From an uncultured Coprococcus sp. (GTDB lineage Bacteria > Bacillota > Clostridia > Lachnospirales > Lachnospiraceae), in NCBI GenBank assembly GCA_947626675.1, contig CANQTC010000001.1:1-64000 (forward strand): 64,000 nt of DNA, read 5' to 3'. The translations under genes and the position numbers were made by a program. Below the pieces are notes generated by a model that made no database searches, was not told the origin of the DNA, and saw nothing but the letters and a program-made list of their open reading frames with translations. Shown one piece after another: positions 34,474 to 44,404 of the stretch (position 1 is its first letter; each line of letters starts with the position of its first letter).

Positions 34474-34949
34474 TAATATATACAGACGGTTCCGCCAGAG
34501 GAAATCCTGACGGACCGGGAGGATATGGTACGGTACTTCAGTATACAGATAAAAATGGAACTTTGCATGAAAGAGAATACAGTCAGGGGTATATCAGAAC
34601 GACAAATAACAGAATGGAACTTATGGCAGCCATCGTGGGACTTGAAGCGCTGATAAAGCCTTGTAATGTAAAATTGTATTCCGACTCTCAATATCTCGTT
34701 AAGGCATTTAATGAGGGCTGGATTTTCTCATGGATAAAAAAGGGCTGGAAACGAAGCGGAAACGAACCTGTGAAAAACAGAGATTTGTGGGAGCGGCTTC
34801 TTGCTGCAAAAAAACCACACAATGTAGAGTTTATATGGGTAAAAGGTCATGCCGGACATGCAGGTAATGAGCGTTGTGACATGCTTGCAACTTCATCCGC
34901 CGATGGTGACAATAAAATAACAGACGAGGGACTTGATACAAATGAATAG
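34464..34949 (+). CDS. rnhA: Ribonuclease HI
   Basis: 161 residues. The four acidic catalytic residues are in [13 protein letters not shown]-like [32 protein letters not shown] and the late [20 protein letters not shown] is the usual C-terminal stretch. It removes RNA from RNA-DNA hybrids. Overlaps PNP by 10 bases and metH by 8, so translation is probably coupled. Confidence 0.93.
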   Translation: MDVIIYTDGSARGNPDGPGGYGTVLQYTDKNGTLHEREYSQGYIRTTNNRMELMAAIVGLEALIKPCNVKLYSDSQYLVKAFNEGWIFSWIKKGWKRSGNEPVKNRDLWERLLAAKKPHNVEFIWVKGHAGHAGNERCDMLATSSADGDNKITDEGLDTNE

Positions 34950-37374
34950 AACAGAATTCAGGGCATTATTTAACAAAAAAATACTGATACTTGACGGCGC
35001 AACAGGCACAAATCTTATGGCTGCCGGTATGCCTATGGGTGTTTGTCCGGAGAAGTTTATTCTGGAACATCCGCAAGTGATGATTGATTTGCAGAAATCA
35101 TATCTTAACGCAGGAACAGATATATTATATGCCCCTACATTTACCTGCAACAGAATCAAACTCGAAGAATATGGACTTGCTGACAGCTTAAAAGATATGA
35201 ATCAGAAGCTGTGTCAGCTTTCAAAACAGGCAGTAAAGGAATGTGGACATGGTTATGTAGCCGGCGATTTAACGATGACAGGACAGATGCTTTATCCTAT
35301 GGGTACGTTAAGCTTTGAGGAGCTGGTGGATGTATATAAAGAGCAGATAGAAGCTATCATAGAAGAAGGCGTTGATATGCTGGTAGTAGAAACGATGATG
35401 AGCCTTGCTGAAACAAGAGCGGCAGTCATCGCGGCAAGAGAAACATGCGAGCTTCCTGTTATGGTAAGTCTTACATACAATGAAGATGGAAGAACCCTGT
35501 ATGGAACAAATCCTGCTACAGCGGTAAATGTTCTTCAAAATCTTGGCGCAGATGCCATTGGTATCAATTGCTCAACAGGGCCGGACAAGATGGTGGCGCT
35601 TGTAGAAGAGATGAAAAAAATAGCATTTGTACCGATATTCGCAAAGCCGAATGCGGGTATGCCGGAGCTTATAGACGGCAAGAGCGTATATTTGATGACA
35701 CCCGAAGAATTTGCTGCGGATATGAAACCGGTTATCGAAGCCGGTGCAAATATGGTCGGCGGCTGCTGCGGTACAGAACCGCGTCACATCAAAGCACTTG
35801 CTGATATGGCGGCTTCGATGGATGTACCTGATATATCGGAGCAGCATACAAGATGTGTTTCTTCAGAACGATTTACACAGAAGATTGATATTGATGGTAA
35901 GTTTATGGTGGTGGGAGAACGAATTAATCCTACCGGAAAGAAGAAGCTGCAGGCAGAATTAAAAGAGGGAAAACTGGACCTTGTTATGACGATGGCTGAG
36001 GAGCAGGTCGCACATGGTGCGTCTATTCTTGATATTAATGTCGGCATGAACGGAATCAATGAGAAGGACATGATGGTCCGCGTTATCTATGAGGTGTCAC
36101 AGGCTGTTAATCTGCCGCTTTGTATAGATTCCAGTTCGCCGGAGGTACTTGAAGCGGCGCTTAGAATCTATCCGGGCAGAGCTTTGGTGAACTCCGTATC
36201 ACTTGAAAAGGTAAAAATGGAAGAGGTGCTTCCTGTTGTAAGAAAATACGGAGCGATGTTTATCCTGCTTCCGCTTTCTGATGAAGGACTTCCGAAAGAT
36301 ACGGATGAAAAGGAACAAATTATCAATACCGTATTAAACACCGCATATGACATGGGATTTGTCAAGGAAGATGTTGTCGTTGACGGACTGGTTGCTACGG
36401 TTGGCGCTGAAAAAGCGGCTGCTGTAAACTGCCTTAAGACAATAGAATACTGTCACAATCACGACATTGCAACGATATGCGGATTGTCTAATATATCTTT
36501 TGGACTTCCGGAGCGAATGTTTGTCAATACAGCATTTCTTACAATGGCGATTAACAGAGGTCTTACGATGGCGATAGCAAATCCATCACAGACGATGCTT
36601 ATGAACGCAGCATATGCATCCGATATGCTGCTGAATAAAGAGGAGTCGGATATACGGTATATCGAAAATGTGAAACCGATAGAAGCACCTGTTGGCGGAA
36701 CAACGTCTAAAGATAAAACAATATCAGAAAACAAAAATGATATGGAAGGCTCTGTCATTTATACAGATGTTGTGAAAGGAAATAAGCGTACGATTCTCGA
36801 TGATGTGCATGCTGCACTAAACAGCGGAACAAATCCTCAGGATATCATCGACAACGATTTAATTCCTGCCATTAATAAAGTGGGCGCACTCTTTGAACAG
36901 AAGAAATATTTTCTTCCGCAGCTTATTGGAAGCGCAGAAACAATGGAGATGGCAATATCTGTTATCAGCCCATTGATATTAAAAGAAAAAGATAATTCGG
37001 ATATGCCCACGATTGTTATTGCAACCGTTGAGGGGGATATCCATGATATCGGAAAGAATTTAGTCGTACTGATGCTTAGAAACTATGGCTTTCATGTCAT
37101 TGATTTGGGAAAAGATGTGCCATGTGAAACCATACTGAACGAAGCCGAGAAAAACCATGCGAGTATCATAGGACTTTCGGCTCTTATGACGACAACGATG
37201 GTAAAGATGAAAGAAGTAACGGATGCTGTAAGGGAAAGAAAGCTTCCCTACCTGGTTATCATAGGCGGCGCTGTCATAACGGAAAGCTATGCTGAGGAGA
37301 TAGGCGCTGACGGATACTCCAAAGATGCAGCAGAAGCGGTGGTTCTTGTGAAGAAATTGCTGAAAATTGAATAA
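34942..37374 (+). CDS. metH: Cobalamin-dependent methionine synthase lacking the reactivation domain
   Basis: 810 residues from ATG 34942 (GAGGGAC before it). Domain order: homocysteine-binding barrel (zinc cysteines in GINCSTGP and GGCCGTEP), pterin-binding domain from [10 protein letters not shown], cobalamin cap, and B12-binding domain with DIHDIGKN, ending soon after. The C-terminal AdoMet-dependent reactivation domain of ~1200-residue MetH proteins is absent, so oxidised cobalamin must be rescued by another protein. An ASKHA-type Fe-S protein at 57254 is a candidate in this window. No B12 riboswitch was seen because the gene is inside an operon. Confidence 0.92.
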   Translation: MNRTEFRALFNKKILILDGATGTNLMAAGMPMGVCPEKFILEHPQVMIDLQKSYLNAGTDILYAPTFTCNRIKLEEYGLADSLKDMNQKLCQLSKQAVKECGHGYVAGDLTMTGQMLYPMGTLSFEELVDVYKEQIEAIIEEGVDMLVVETMMSLAETRAAVIAARETCELPVMVSLTYNEDGRTLYGTNPATAVNVLQNLGADAIGINCSTGPDKMVALVEEMKKIAFVPIFAKPNAGMPELIDGKSVYLMTPEEFAADMKPVIEAGANMVGGCCGTEPRHIKALADMAASMDVPDISEQHTRCVSSERFTQKIDIDGKFMVVGERINPTGKKKLQAELKEGKLDLVMTMAEEQVAHGASILDINVGMNGINEKDMMVRVIYEVSQAVNLPLCIDSSSPEVLEAALRIYPGRALVNSVSLEKVKMEEVLPVVRKYGAMFILLPLSDEGLPKDTDEKEQIINTVLNTAYDMGFVKEDVVVDGLVATVGAEKAAAVNCLKTIEYCHNHDIATICGLSNISFGLPERMFVNTAFLTMAINRGLTMAIANPSQTMLMNAAYASDMLLNKEESDIRYIENVKPIEAPVGGTTSKDKTISENKNDMEGSVIYTDVVKGNKRTILDDVHAALNSGTNPQDIIDNDLIPAINKVGALFEQKKYFLPQLIGSAETMEMAISVISPLILKEKDNSDMPTIVIATVEGDIHDIGKNLVVLMLRNYGFHVIDLGKDVPCETILNEAEKNHASIIGLSALMTTTMVKMKEVTDAVRERKLPYLVIIGGAVITESYAEEIGADGYSKDAAEAVVLVKKLLKIE

Positions 37375-37388
37375 ATTTGTTTTTCAAA

Positions 37389-37417
37389 TTGACAATAAAG
37401 TCTATAATTACTATAAT
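37389..37417 (+). promoter_or_regulatory. ilvN promoter
   Basis: TTGACA, 17-base spacer, TATAAT, all consensus, 61 bases before the ilvN ATG. The early leader contains TAGCTAATTACGAA, which recurs after the plsX promoter. No T-box or leader peptide is apparent. Confidence 0.8.
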
Positions 37418-37477
37418 AAAGCTTGAATTATTTTTTAATAGCTAATTACGAAAAGGCATTGAAAGGGGTACTGTTTA

Positions 37478-37954
37478 ATGAGTAAAATTGTTTTATCACT
37501 TCTTGTAGATAATACATCAGGAGTTTTAAGTAGAGTTTCAGGATTATTTAGCCGTAGAGGATATAATATTGACAGTGTAACTGTCGGTGTTACAGAAAAC
37601 CCTGCATATTCAAGAATGACTGTCGCTGTAAGTGGTGATGAGGCAAGCCTTATCCAGATTAAAAAGCAGCTTAACAAGTTAGAGGATGTCGTTGAGATTG
37701 TTGAATTAGAACCGGGAAAATCCGTATGCAGAGAGCTTGTCCTTGTAAAAGTAAAATCGGATGCAACAATTCGTAAAGACATTATTTCTATTGCAGATAT
37801 ATTCAGGGCCAATATCGTTGATGTTTCAAAAGAGTCTTTGATTATAGAGCTTACAGGCGCTACTACGAAATGCGAGGCATTTTTAAATCTGTTAGACGGC
37901 TTTGAGATTATCGAGCTTGTAAGAACCGGTCTTACCGGTCTTGTAAGAGGTTAA
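37478..37954 (+). CDS. ilvN: Acetolactate synthase small (regulatory) subunit
   Basis: 158 residues. LSLLVDNTSGVLSRVSGLFSRRGYNIDSV is the N-terminal ACT domain; the C-terminal part with FRANIVDVSKESLIIELTG is the rest of the IlvN/IlvH fold. It binds valine and controls the catalytic subunit. The catalytic ilvB is not in the window. AAAGGGGTACTG precedes the ATG. ilvC follows after 71 bases. Confidence 0.93.
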   Translation: MSKIVLSLLVDNTSGVLSRVSGLFSRRGYNIDSVTVGVTENPAYSRMTVAVSGDEASLIQIKKQLNKLEDVVEIVELEPGKSVCRELVLVKVKSDATIRKDIISIADIFRANIVDVSKESLIIELTGATTKCEAFLNLLDGFEIIELVRTGLTGLVRG

Positions 37955-38013
37955 TATGATTTTAATTGCCTAGCGGTAATTAATATATACATAATAGTCA
38001 TTTATAATATTAG

Positions 38014-39048
<1,035 letters not shown>

Positions 39049-39070
39049 TCAGTAGCCGATAATGATAACC

Positions 39071-39125
39071 AAAAAGGGAACTATTGTTTTAATCCATGAT
39101 GAAATCAATAGCTCCCTTTATCTTT
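39071..39125 (+). terminator. Terminator after ilvC
   Basis: AAAGGGAACTATTG pairs with CAATAGCTCCCTTT (one G-U), then TATCTTTAT. Loop of about 19 bases. Confidence 0.7.
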
Positions 39126-39234
39126 ATAACTTTATTTTTATAAACGGCTGCATATGTTACAACTTTGATGCAAAGTATATGTATAAATTAATCGTAATTT
39201 GAGAAATAGGTCTTACAGAAAAGTGGGGAAAGTT

Positions 39235-39888
39235 ATGATTAAAGTATTAATAGTAGAAGATGAGGAACCAATTTCAAATCTTATAAAGATGAATTTGATG
39301 AGAGCAGGATATCAATGCAGTCAGGCATTTGATGGAACGACTGCTGCTGATATCATTGAAAATGAACACTTTGATTTAATATTGCTTGACATAATGCTCC
39401 CGGGCATAGATGGCTATGAGCTGATGGAGTATTTTAAAGCGATTGGCGTTCCTGTAATATTTATTACAGCGATGAGTGAATTAAATGACAGGGTAAAAGG
39501 ACTGAAGGCTGGTGCGGATGATTATATTACGAAACCATTTGAAATGGTAGAAATGCTTGCAAGAGTTGAAACAGTTCTCCGGCGATACAATAAAACATCA
39601 AACAAAATTAACATTCTTGATATAGAAATAGATTTGTCTTCAAGAGTGGTTATTAAAAATGGCACGCATATTTCGCTTACGATGAAGGAATTTGATTTAT
39701 TATTATTGTTTGTCAGGAATAAAAATATTGCATTGTACAGAGAGACGATATACGAAAATGTATGGGGCAGTACATATATGGGAGACAGCAGAACTGTAGA
39801 TTTACATGTTCAGAGACTTCGGAAAAAGATGGGATGGGAACAATATATTAAAGCCGTATATAAAATAGGCTATAGATTAGAGGTATAG
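39235..39888 (+). CDS. OmpR-family response regulator
   Basis: 217 residues from ATG 39235 (GTGGGGAAAG before it). Receiver: LIVEDEEPISNLIKMNL with the acidic pair, LILLDIMLPGIDGYEL with the phospho-acceptor aspartate, and the conserved lysine in YITKPF. The C-terminal winged helix includes LTMKEFDLLLL and SRTVDLHVQRLRKKMG. It pairs with the kinase 10 bases downstream, and the operon ends in a VanY-type peptidase, pointing to cell-wall control. Confidence 0.93.
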   Translation: MIKVLIVEDEEPISNLIKMNLMRAGYQCSQAFDGTTAADIIENEHFDLILLDIMLPGIDGYELMEYFKAIGVPVIFITAMSELNDRVKGLKAGADDYITKPFEMVEMLARVETVLRRYNKTSNKINILDIEIDLSSRVVIKNGTHISLTMKEFDLLLLFVRNKNIALYRETIYENVWGSTYMGDSRTVDLHVQRLRKKMGWEQYIKAVYKIGYRLEV

Positions 39889-39898
39889 GATTGCTCGA

Positions 39899-41371
39899 AT
39901 GAATTTTTTTTGGAAAGCTTTTATCAGTTTTTTTATAATGATAGCAATTGCATTTGGCATATGTGGTACATGGATGATACAGGCATCTTTCCGGTCCAAT
40001 TATGACAGGGAATTAAATATACGCCAGAATGAAAATGATATATACAGATATACTTTTATCAGTTCAGCAGAGGCTGTAATTTCTTCAGAAGATACCGGTA
40101 TAGAAAGGAACATAAAAAGAATTGTCAGTTCCATGACAAAAAGTACGGAGAAACAAAATGAAGAGATTATAATTTGGAACTCTAGCAAAGAGTTGGTTTA
40201 TGGGAAACCGCCAAAAACCGCTGAAAACAGTCTGCTTGATAAGGTAACTGAAACGGCAAAGGTATATGCTGTATTAAAAAATGGTGAACGATATGAGCTT
40301 CATATAATAAGCTGTGCAAATATATATAATGAATATACAAATTACTATATAGAAACCATTTCTGATTTTACAGGCGTATATAAACAACGCAAAGATATGA
40401 TACAGTTATATCACTTTATTATGATATTTCTGCTTATCATATGCGGTGTAGTCTGTATGGTTATTTCTTATGCGCTCACAAATCGTATCAGAATATTATC
40501 CCGTACTGCAAGAAAAATCGCAAAAGGAGATATGGGGGTACGGGCGGAGGTCGCAGGCCGGGACGAGATTGCCATGTTAGCAGAAGATTTTAATACGATG
40601 GCAGACAGTCTGAATGATAAAATGTACCAAATTGAACAGCATGCCAAAAATCAGGAAGCGTTTACGTCTGCATTTGCACATGAACTGAAAACACCGCTTA
40701 CTGCAATTATCGGATATGCAGAAATACTAAGTTCCATGAATCTTGACCATGAAGAAATGATAAAAGCGTCAGGATATATTTATTCACAGGGAAGAAGACT
40801 GGAATCTCTGTCATATAAGCTGATGGAACTGTTTTTTGTAAGAGAGCAGCAATTGGAATTTCACAATATTTCAGCGAGCTATTTGTTGCAATGTGTATTT
40901 GACCTTGTGGAAATCGGGCTTATGAATAAAGATATCAAACTGATAAGAAACTTTCAAAAGGGGTATATTTATGGTGAGAAGGATTTGCTTATTTCTTTAT
41001 TTGCCAATGTAATTGATAATGCCAGAAAAGCTTCGGAAGCAGGTACAAAGATATATTTTACCGGAAAGCAGTCAGAGGATTGTTATAAGGTTATCATAAG
41101 AGATGAGGGAAAGGGAATACCGGAATCAGAGATTGAACATCTTCAGGAAGCGTTTTATATGGTGGATAAATCAAGAGCCAGAAAAGAAGGCGGGGCAGGT
41201 CTTGGCATGACGCTTTGCCGGGAAATTGTGAACGTGCATGGAGCAAAATGGGAGATTAAAAGTAAGGTTGGGAAAGGAACAACCGTAACCATACTATTCC
41301 CGCCTCATAAAGATGAAACGGAAGAAATATCAGATGAAGAATACGAAGAGATTGAAGAAAATCAGACATAA
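39899..41371 (+). CDS. Sensor histidine kinase (HAMP, HisKA, HATPase)
   Basis: 490 residues: membrane helix, a ~130-residue extracytoplasmic sensor, second helix (FIMIFLLIICGVVCMVISYAL), HAMP, HisKA with His261 in AHELKTPLTAIIGYAEIL, and HATPase motifs DNARKASEAG, DEGKGIPESE and GGAGLGMTLCREI. It phosphorylates the adjacent regulator. The signal is unknown. Its last 59 bases overlap the start of the next track ORF. Confidence 0.92.
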   Translation: MNFFWKAFISFFIMIAIAFGICGTWMIQASFRSNYDRELNIRQNENDIYRYTFISSAEAVISSEDTGIERNIKRIVSSMTKSTEKQNEEIIIWNSSKELVYGKPPKTAENSLLDKVTETAKVYAVLKNGERYELHIISCANIYNEYTNYYIETISDFTGVYKQRKDMIQLYHFIMIFLLIICGVVCMVISYALTNRIRILSRTARKIAKGDMGVRAEVAGRDEIAMLAEDFNTMADSLNDKMYQIEQHAKNQEAFTSAFAHELKTPLTAIIGYAEILSSMNLDHEEMIKASGYIYSQGRRLESLSYKLMELFFVREQQLEFHNISASYLLQCVFDLVEIGLMNKDIKLIRNFQKGYIYGEKDLLISLFANVIDNARKASEAGTKIYFTGKQSEDCYKVIIRDEGKGIPESEIEHLQEAFYMVDKSRARKEGGAGLGMTLCREIVNVHGAKWEIKSKVGKGTTVTILFPPHKDETEEISDEEYEEIEENQT

Positions 41372-42299
41372 GCTGATGAATATGTTTAAAGGAAAATCGA
41401 ATATCCATTTATCCGTAATCGTAATTGTTCTCATACTTATATTGGCTGTTGCCATCAGTATGCCCGACTTGTATGGAAAATTAAGTGATAAGAAGGTGCT
41501 CGGTCAGGTCAAATTAATTGAAGCGGACTACAGTGATGAAACGGTAGACTCTGACCTGACTGCCTATGAGAAAATTAATATACTGGACTCTGACTTTAGT
41601 AATGTATCGACAAGATGCATATTAGTATGGGATAGTTATGCTAAGTTTTCTGCTGATAATGAAGGTATTATAACAGCAATTTCAGACAGTATGAACAAGG
41701 TACTTGATAATAAGCTTGTATCGATGCTTCCATCTGAACAATCAGACATGAAAAGTTCGTTTGTCCAATCGGCATATGTTGTAGTGAGTAAAAATACGAT
41801 TCCTCTTGAGAACTTTTACGTCTGGTATCTTGAGTTTTCAACAGGTGCATATTCATGCAGGATATTAATGGATGCAACGGATTATACGATTTACCAGTTG
41901 GATTTTGAAACCGTTTATATGAGCGATATTCTGCTTACAAGTTCGTTTACATCCGGAATGGATATGAATGATAAAAATGTATTGTGGGGAAACTTTGCAA
42001 GAAAAGAGTATATGGACAGGGTAAAACAATATTATGGCGTGTCCCAGATATATTCTAATCGTACTTATGACGGAGGTATTAGTTATATCGCTGATTTTTC
42101 TGATACTGAAACAAATACGGCGTCAATTTATTTTGATTTTGATATCGGTTATGGCGGTTATGCCGCGCTCAGACTGATGGCAGGCTGCAATACTGCTTTT
42201 ATTTTAGATAGTGCGGCAAAGAATATCATAGCAGATAACGAAGATATTTATTACGAAGATGAGTCGGTTAATGACGCATATATCAATAGTACCTATTAG
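41313..42299 (+). CDS. Membrane-anchored protein of unknown function in the TCS-VanY operon
   Basis: Up to 328 residues. A lysine-rich cytoplasmic start, one helix (LSVIVIVLILILAVAISMP) and an external domain with no motif I recognise. The start is uncertain: the ORF opens at 41313 inside the kinase gene, and ATG 41334 or a later codon near 41376 could be used because no clear ribosome binding site favours the first. Its position between kinase and peptidase suggests an accessory or signal-modulating protein, an inference from context only. Confidence 0.55.
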   Translation: MKRKKYQMKNTKRLKKIRHKLMNMFKGKSNIHLSVIVIVLILILAVAISMPDLYGKLSDKKVLGQVKLIEADYSDETVDSDLTAYEKINILDSDFSNVSTRCILVWDSYAKFSADNEGIITAISDSMNKVLDNKLVSMLPSEQSDMKSSFVQSAYVVVSKNTIPLENFYVWYLEFSTGAYSCRILMDATDYTIYQLDFETVYMSDILLTSSFTSGMDMNDKNVLWGNFARKEYMDRVKQYYGVSQIYSNRTYDGGISYIADFSDTETNTASIYFDFDIGYGGYAALRLMAGCNTAFILDSAAKNIIADNEDIYYEDESVNDAYINSTY

Positions 42300-42334
42300 T
42301 TTTTTCTGATAAGCCAAGATGGAGATGATTTGAA

Positions 42335-43174
42335 TTGACAAAAAAAGAACTGAAAAGAAAAAGAGCATATCAAAAGATGTACAGAAGGCTCGTAGCACTT
42401 GCTATTCCAATTATATTTGCTGTCTTGCTTTTTTTTATAATGATTGGACAAATGAAAGCATATGATAATAAAAAAGAGCATAAAGAGAATGATATGCAGC
42501 AAGTAAATGAAAATGACAGTATAACAGCCGAGGAATCAATATCTACAGAACATACCGAAGAAAATATGAAAATCAGTAATGATAACGGGATGAAAACCTG
42601 TTATGTCGATAATGTTAATGTGCTGATTCTTGTAAATAAAGAGAATAAACTGCCAACGGATTATAATGTGGCGCTTCATGAATTACAAAACGGCGGTAGT
42701 GTAGCGGAAGTAATGTATGAGGACTTGAAAGCTATGTGGAATGATGGTGAAGAGAAAAATCCGGGTTTTTCTTATCAGGTATGCAGCGCTTACAGAAGCG
42801 CTGAAAAACAACAGCGTCTTGTTGAAGAGGAAAAAGAAGGGTATCTCAATAAGGGAATGTCTGAAACAGAAGCAGCGGAAGCGGCGTTACTTCTTGTTGC
42901 CCCATCAGGCTATAGCGAACATGAAACCGGTCTGGCAGTTGATATCGTATCAGACAGTAATTGGGTGCTTGATGACGAACAGGAAAAAACACCTGAAAAT
43001 CAATGGCTTCAGGAGCATTGTTATGAGTATGGTTTTATATTAAGATATCCAAGAGGGAAAGAAGATATCACCGGTTATTCCTATGAACCCTGGCATTTCC
43101 GTTATGTCGGCCGTGCAGCAGCGAAAGAAATACACGACAGTGGTATCTGCCTTGAAGAATATCTTGCAAGGTAA
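42335..43174 (+). CDS. VanY-type D-alanyl-D-alanine carboxypeptidase (M15)
   Basis: 279 residues with a TTG start (GGAG ten bases before). An N-terminal membrane helix precedes the M15 zinc peptidase: CSAYRSAEKQQRLV, SEHETGLAVDIV (zinc His and Asp) and EPWHFRYVG (zinc His). These enzymes remove the last D-alanine from peptidoglycan stems. In vancomycin clusters VanY accompanies VanRS; here no VanHAX genes are visible, so wall maturation or remodelling is more likely than resistance. Confidence 0.88.
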   Translation: MTKKELKRKRAYQKMYRRLVALAIPIIFAVLLFFIMIGQMKAYDNKKEHKENDMQQVNENDSITAEESISTEHTEENMKISNDNGMKTCYVDNVNVLILVNKENKLPTDYNVALHELQNGGSVAEVMYEDLKAMWNDGEEKNPGFSYQVCSAYRSAEKQQRLVEEEKEGYLNKGMSETEAAEAALLLVAPSGYSEHETGLAVDIVSDSNWVLDDEQEKTPENQWLQEHCYEYGFILRYPRGKEDITGYSYEPWHFRYVGRAAAKEIHDSGICLEEYLAR

Positions 43175-43175
43175 T

Positions 43176-43204
43176 TTGTCATATTCAAACATCTGTGATA
43201 TAAT
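43176..43204 (+). promoter_or_regulatory. Promoter of the GreA-like gene, fused to a repeat fragment
   Basis: TTGTCA, 17-base spacer, TATAAT with a TG one base before it. The -10 box is part of the conserved boundary TGATATAATGTGAACACTTAACGAAT of the repeat family. Confidence 0.7.
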
Positions 43205-43240
43205 GTGAACACTTAACGAATACGAGCAAACACTTAACGA
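43196..43240 (+). repeat. Fragment of the TGTGAACACTTAACGAAT repeat
   Basis: TGATATAATGTGAACACTTAACGAAT, identical to the left boundary of the array at 4481, followed by ACGAGCA and a second, partial ACACTTAACGA. The hairpin core AAGCGAAGCGCAG is missing, so it looks like a shortened copy. Confidence 0.7.
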
Positions 43241-43262
43241 GGCAAAAATAGAAGGTGAAAAT

Positions 43263-43760
43263 ATGTTTAATCAGCTTACCGAAAAAGATATAAAAAAGAT
43301 GGAAGAAGAAATAGAATACCGAAAAGTAGTTGTCAGAAAAGAAAAACTTGAAGCTGTCAAAGAAGCCAGAGCGCAGGGCGACTTAAGCGAAAACTTTGAA
43401 TACTATGCAGCAAAGAAAGACAAAAATGCAAATGAAAGACGTATCCGGTATCTGGACAGAATGGTTCGGACGGCGCACGTCATATCTGACGAATCGGCAG
43501 ATGATGAGGTCGGTATCAATAATACGGTTACTGTTATGTTTGAAGAAGATAACGAGGAAGAAACCTATCGGATTGTTACAACCGTAAGAGGCGATGTTTT
43601 AAACGGAATGATAAGCAATATATCACCAATGGGAAAAGCCTTGCTTGGACATAAAATTGGAGACCGCGTTCTTGTCACACCGGAAAAGGGCGACGGCTAT
43701 TATGTCATTATAAAATCCATTGAAAATACCGAGGATGATGGAAATGACAGAATAAGATAG
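43263..43760 (+). CDS. GreA/GreB-family transcription elongation factor
   Basis: 165 residues. The N-terminal coiled coil ends in the acidic tip motif GDLSENFEYYAAKKDK (canonical DLSENAEY), followed by the globular FKBP-like C-terminal domain (GINNTVTVMFEED, ISPMGKALLGHKIGD). Gre factors enter the RNA polymerase channel and stimulate cleavage of backtracked RNA. The C-terminal domain differs enough that it may be a GreA paralogue; it is the first gene of a run leading to polA. Confidence 0.85.
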   Translation: MFNQLTEKDIKKMEEEIEYRKVVVRKEKLEAVKEARAQGDLSENFEYYAAKKDKNANERRIRYLDRMVRTAHVISDESADDEVGINNTVTVMFEEDNEEETYRIVTTVRGDVLNGMISNISPMGKALLGHKIGDRVLVTPEKGDGYYVIIKSIENTEDDGNDRIR

Positions 43761-43804
43761 TTTTGCAGTTGGCTGATATTCCGTCAAATAAAGAGGTAAA
43801 GCAT

Positions 43805-44404
43805 ATGAATTGTTTAGAAGCACAATCGAAAATAATGGCATTTATAGATAATAAACTCCCTGATGAAGAATTACGGGAGTTTATTAAACATATAAAAAAC
43901 TGTGAGAATTGTGCTGAAGAGCTGGAAATTTATTATACGCTGATTGTTGGTATGAAAAGGCTTGATGAGTCCGATATTGTATCCGCTAATTTTGCAGATG
44001 AACTCAATCAGAAGCTTGACGATGAGATGACGAGGATGACTGCTGTAAAACGTATGGCAACATCGACAATCTCTATCGTCATAGCTGCTGTTATAGCGGG
44101 ACTGATATGGGTATACAGCGGCGTTCTTGATAAAGTATATAAGTATGACCAGTCCGCAAAACTGAAAGAACAGCCCCAATATATGTACGCAGAGGTCTTT
44201 AAAGAGAAAATATTTGAAGAAAATGACTATACGATGGCATATTTAGAGAAAATGTATGAGGCAGACTCCTTAAAAAAGCCTTCTGTCGATAAAAACATTG
44301 AATTTATGAAAAATGTAAAATCATATAATATATCCCATGCAACATTTAGTGATGTATTACATCAGGAAGAGGAAAAAGAAAATGAAGAAAATACTAATAA
44401 TTGA
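43805..44404 (+). CDS. Zinc-finger anti-sigma-factor-like membrane protein
   Basis: 199 residues from ATG 43805 (AGAGGTAAAG before it). The start MNCLEAQ...HIKNCENCAEELE matches the zinc-binding anti-sigma (ZAS, C-x(n)-H-x3-C-x2-C) pattern. One membrane helix (TISIVIAAVIAGLIWVYSG) separates it from a short external tail. Anti-sigma factors of this type hold an ECF sigma factor; none lies next to it, so the partner is unknown. Its end overlaps the polA start by 23 bases. Confidence 0.65.
   Translation: MNCLEAQSKIMAFIDNKLPDEELREFIKHIKNCENCAEELEIYYTLIVGMKRLDESDIVSANFADELNQKLDDEMTRMTAVKRMATSTISIVIAAVIAGLIWVYSGVLDKVYKYDQSAKLKEQPQYMYAEVFKEKIFEENDYTMAYLEKMYEADSLKKPSVDKNIEFMKNVKSYNISHATFSDVLHQEEEKENEENTNN

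Noticed and set aside
37418-37477. T-box or attenuator before ilvN
   Set aside because: The leader is only about 55 bases and has no T-box sequence, terminator or Leu/Val/Ile-rich leader peptide.
42335-43174. Vancomycin resistance cluster
   Set aside because: VanY-type peptidase and a two-component system are present, but no VanH, ligase or VanX homologue exists in the window.
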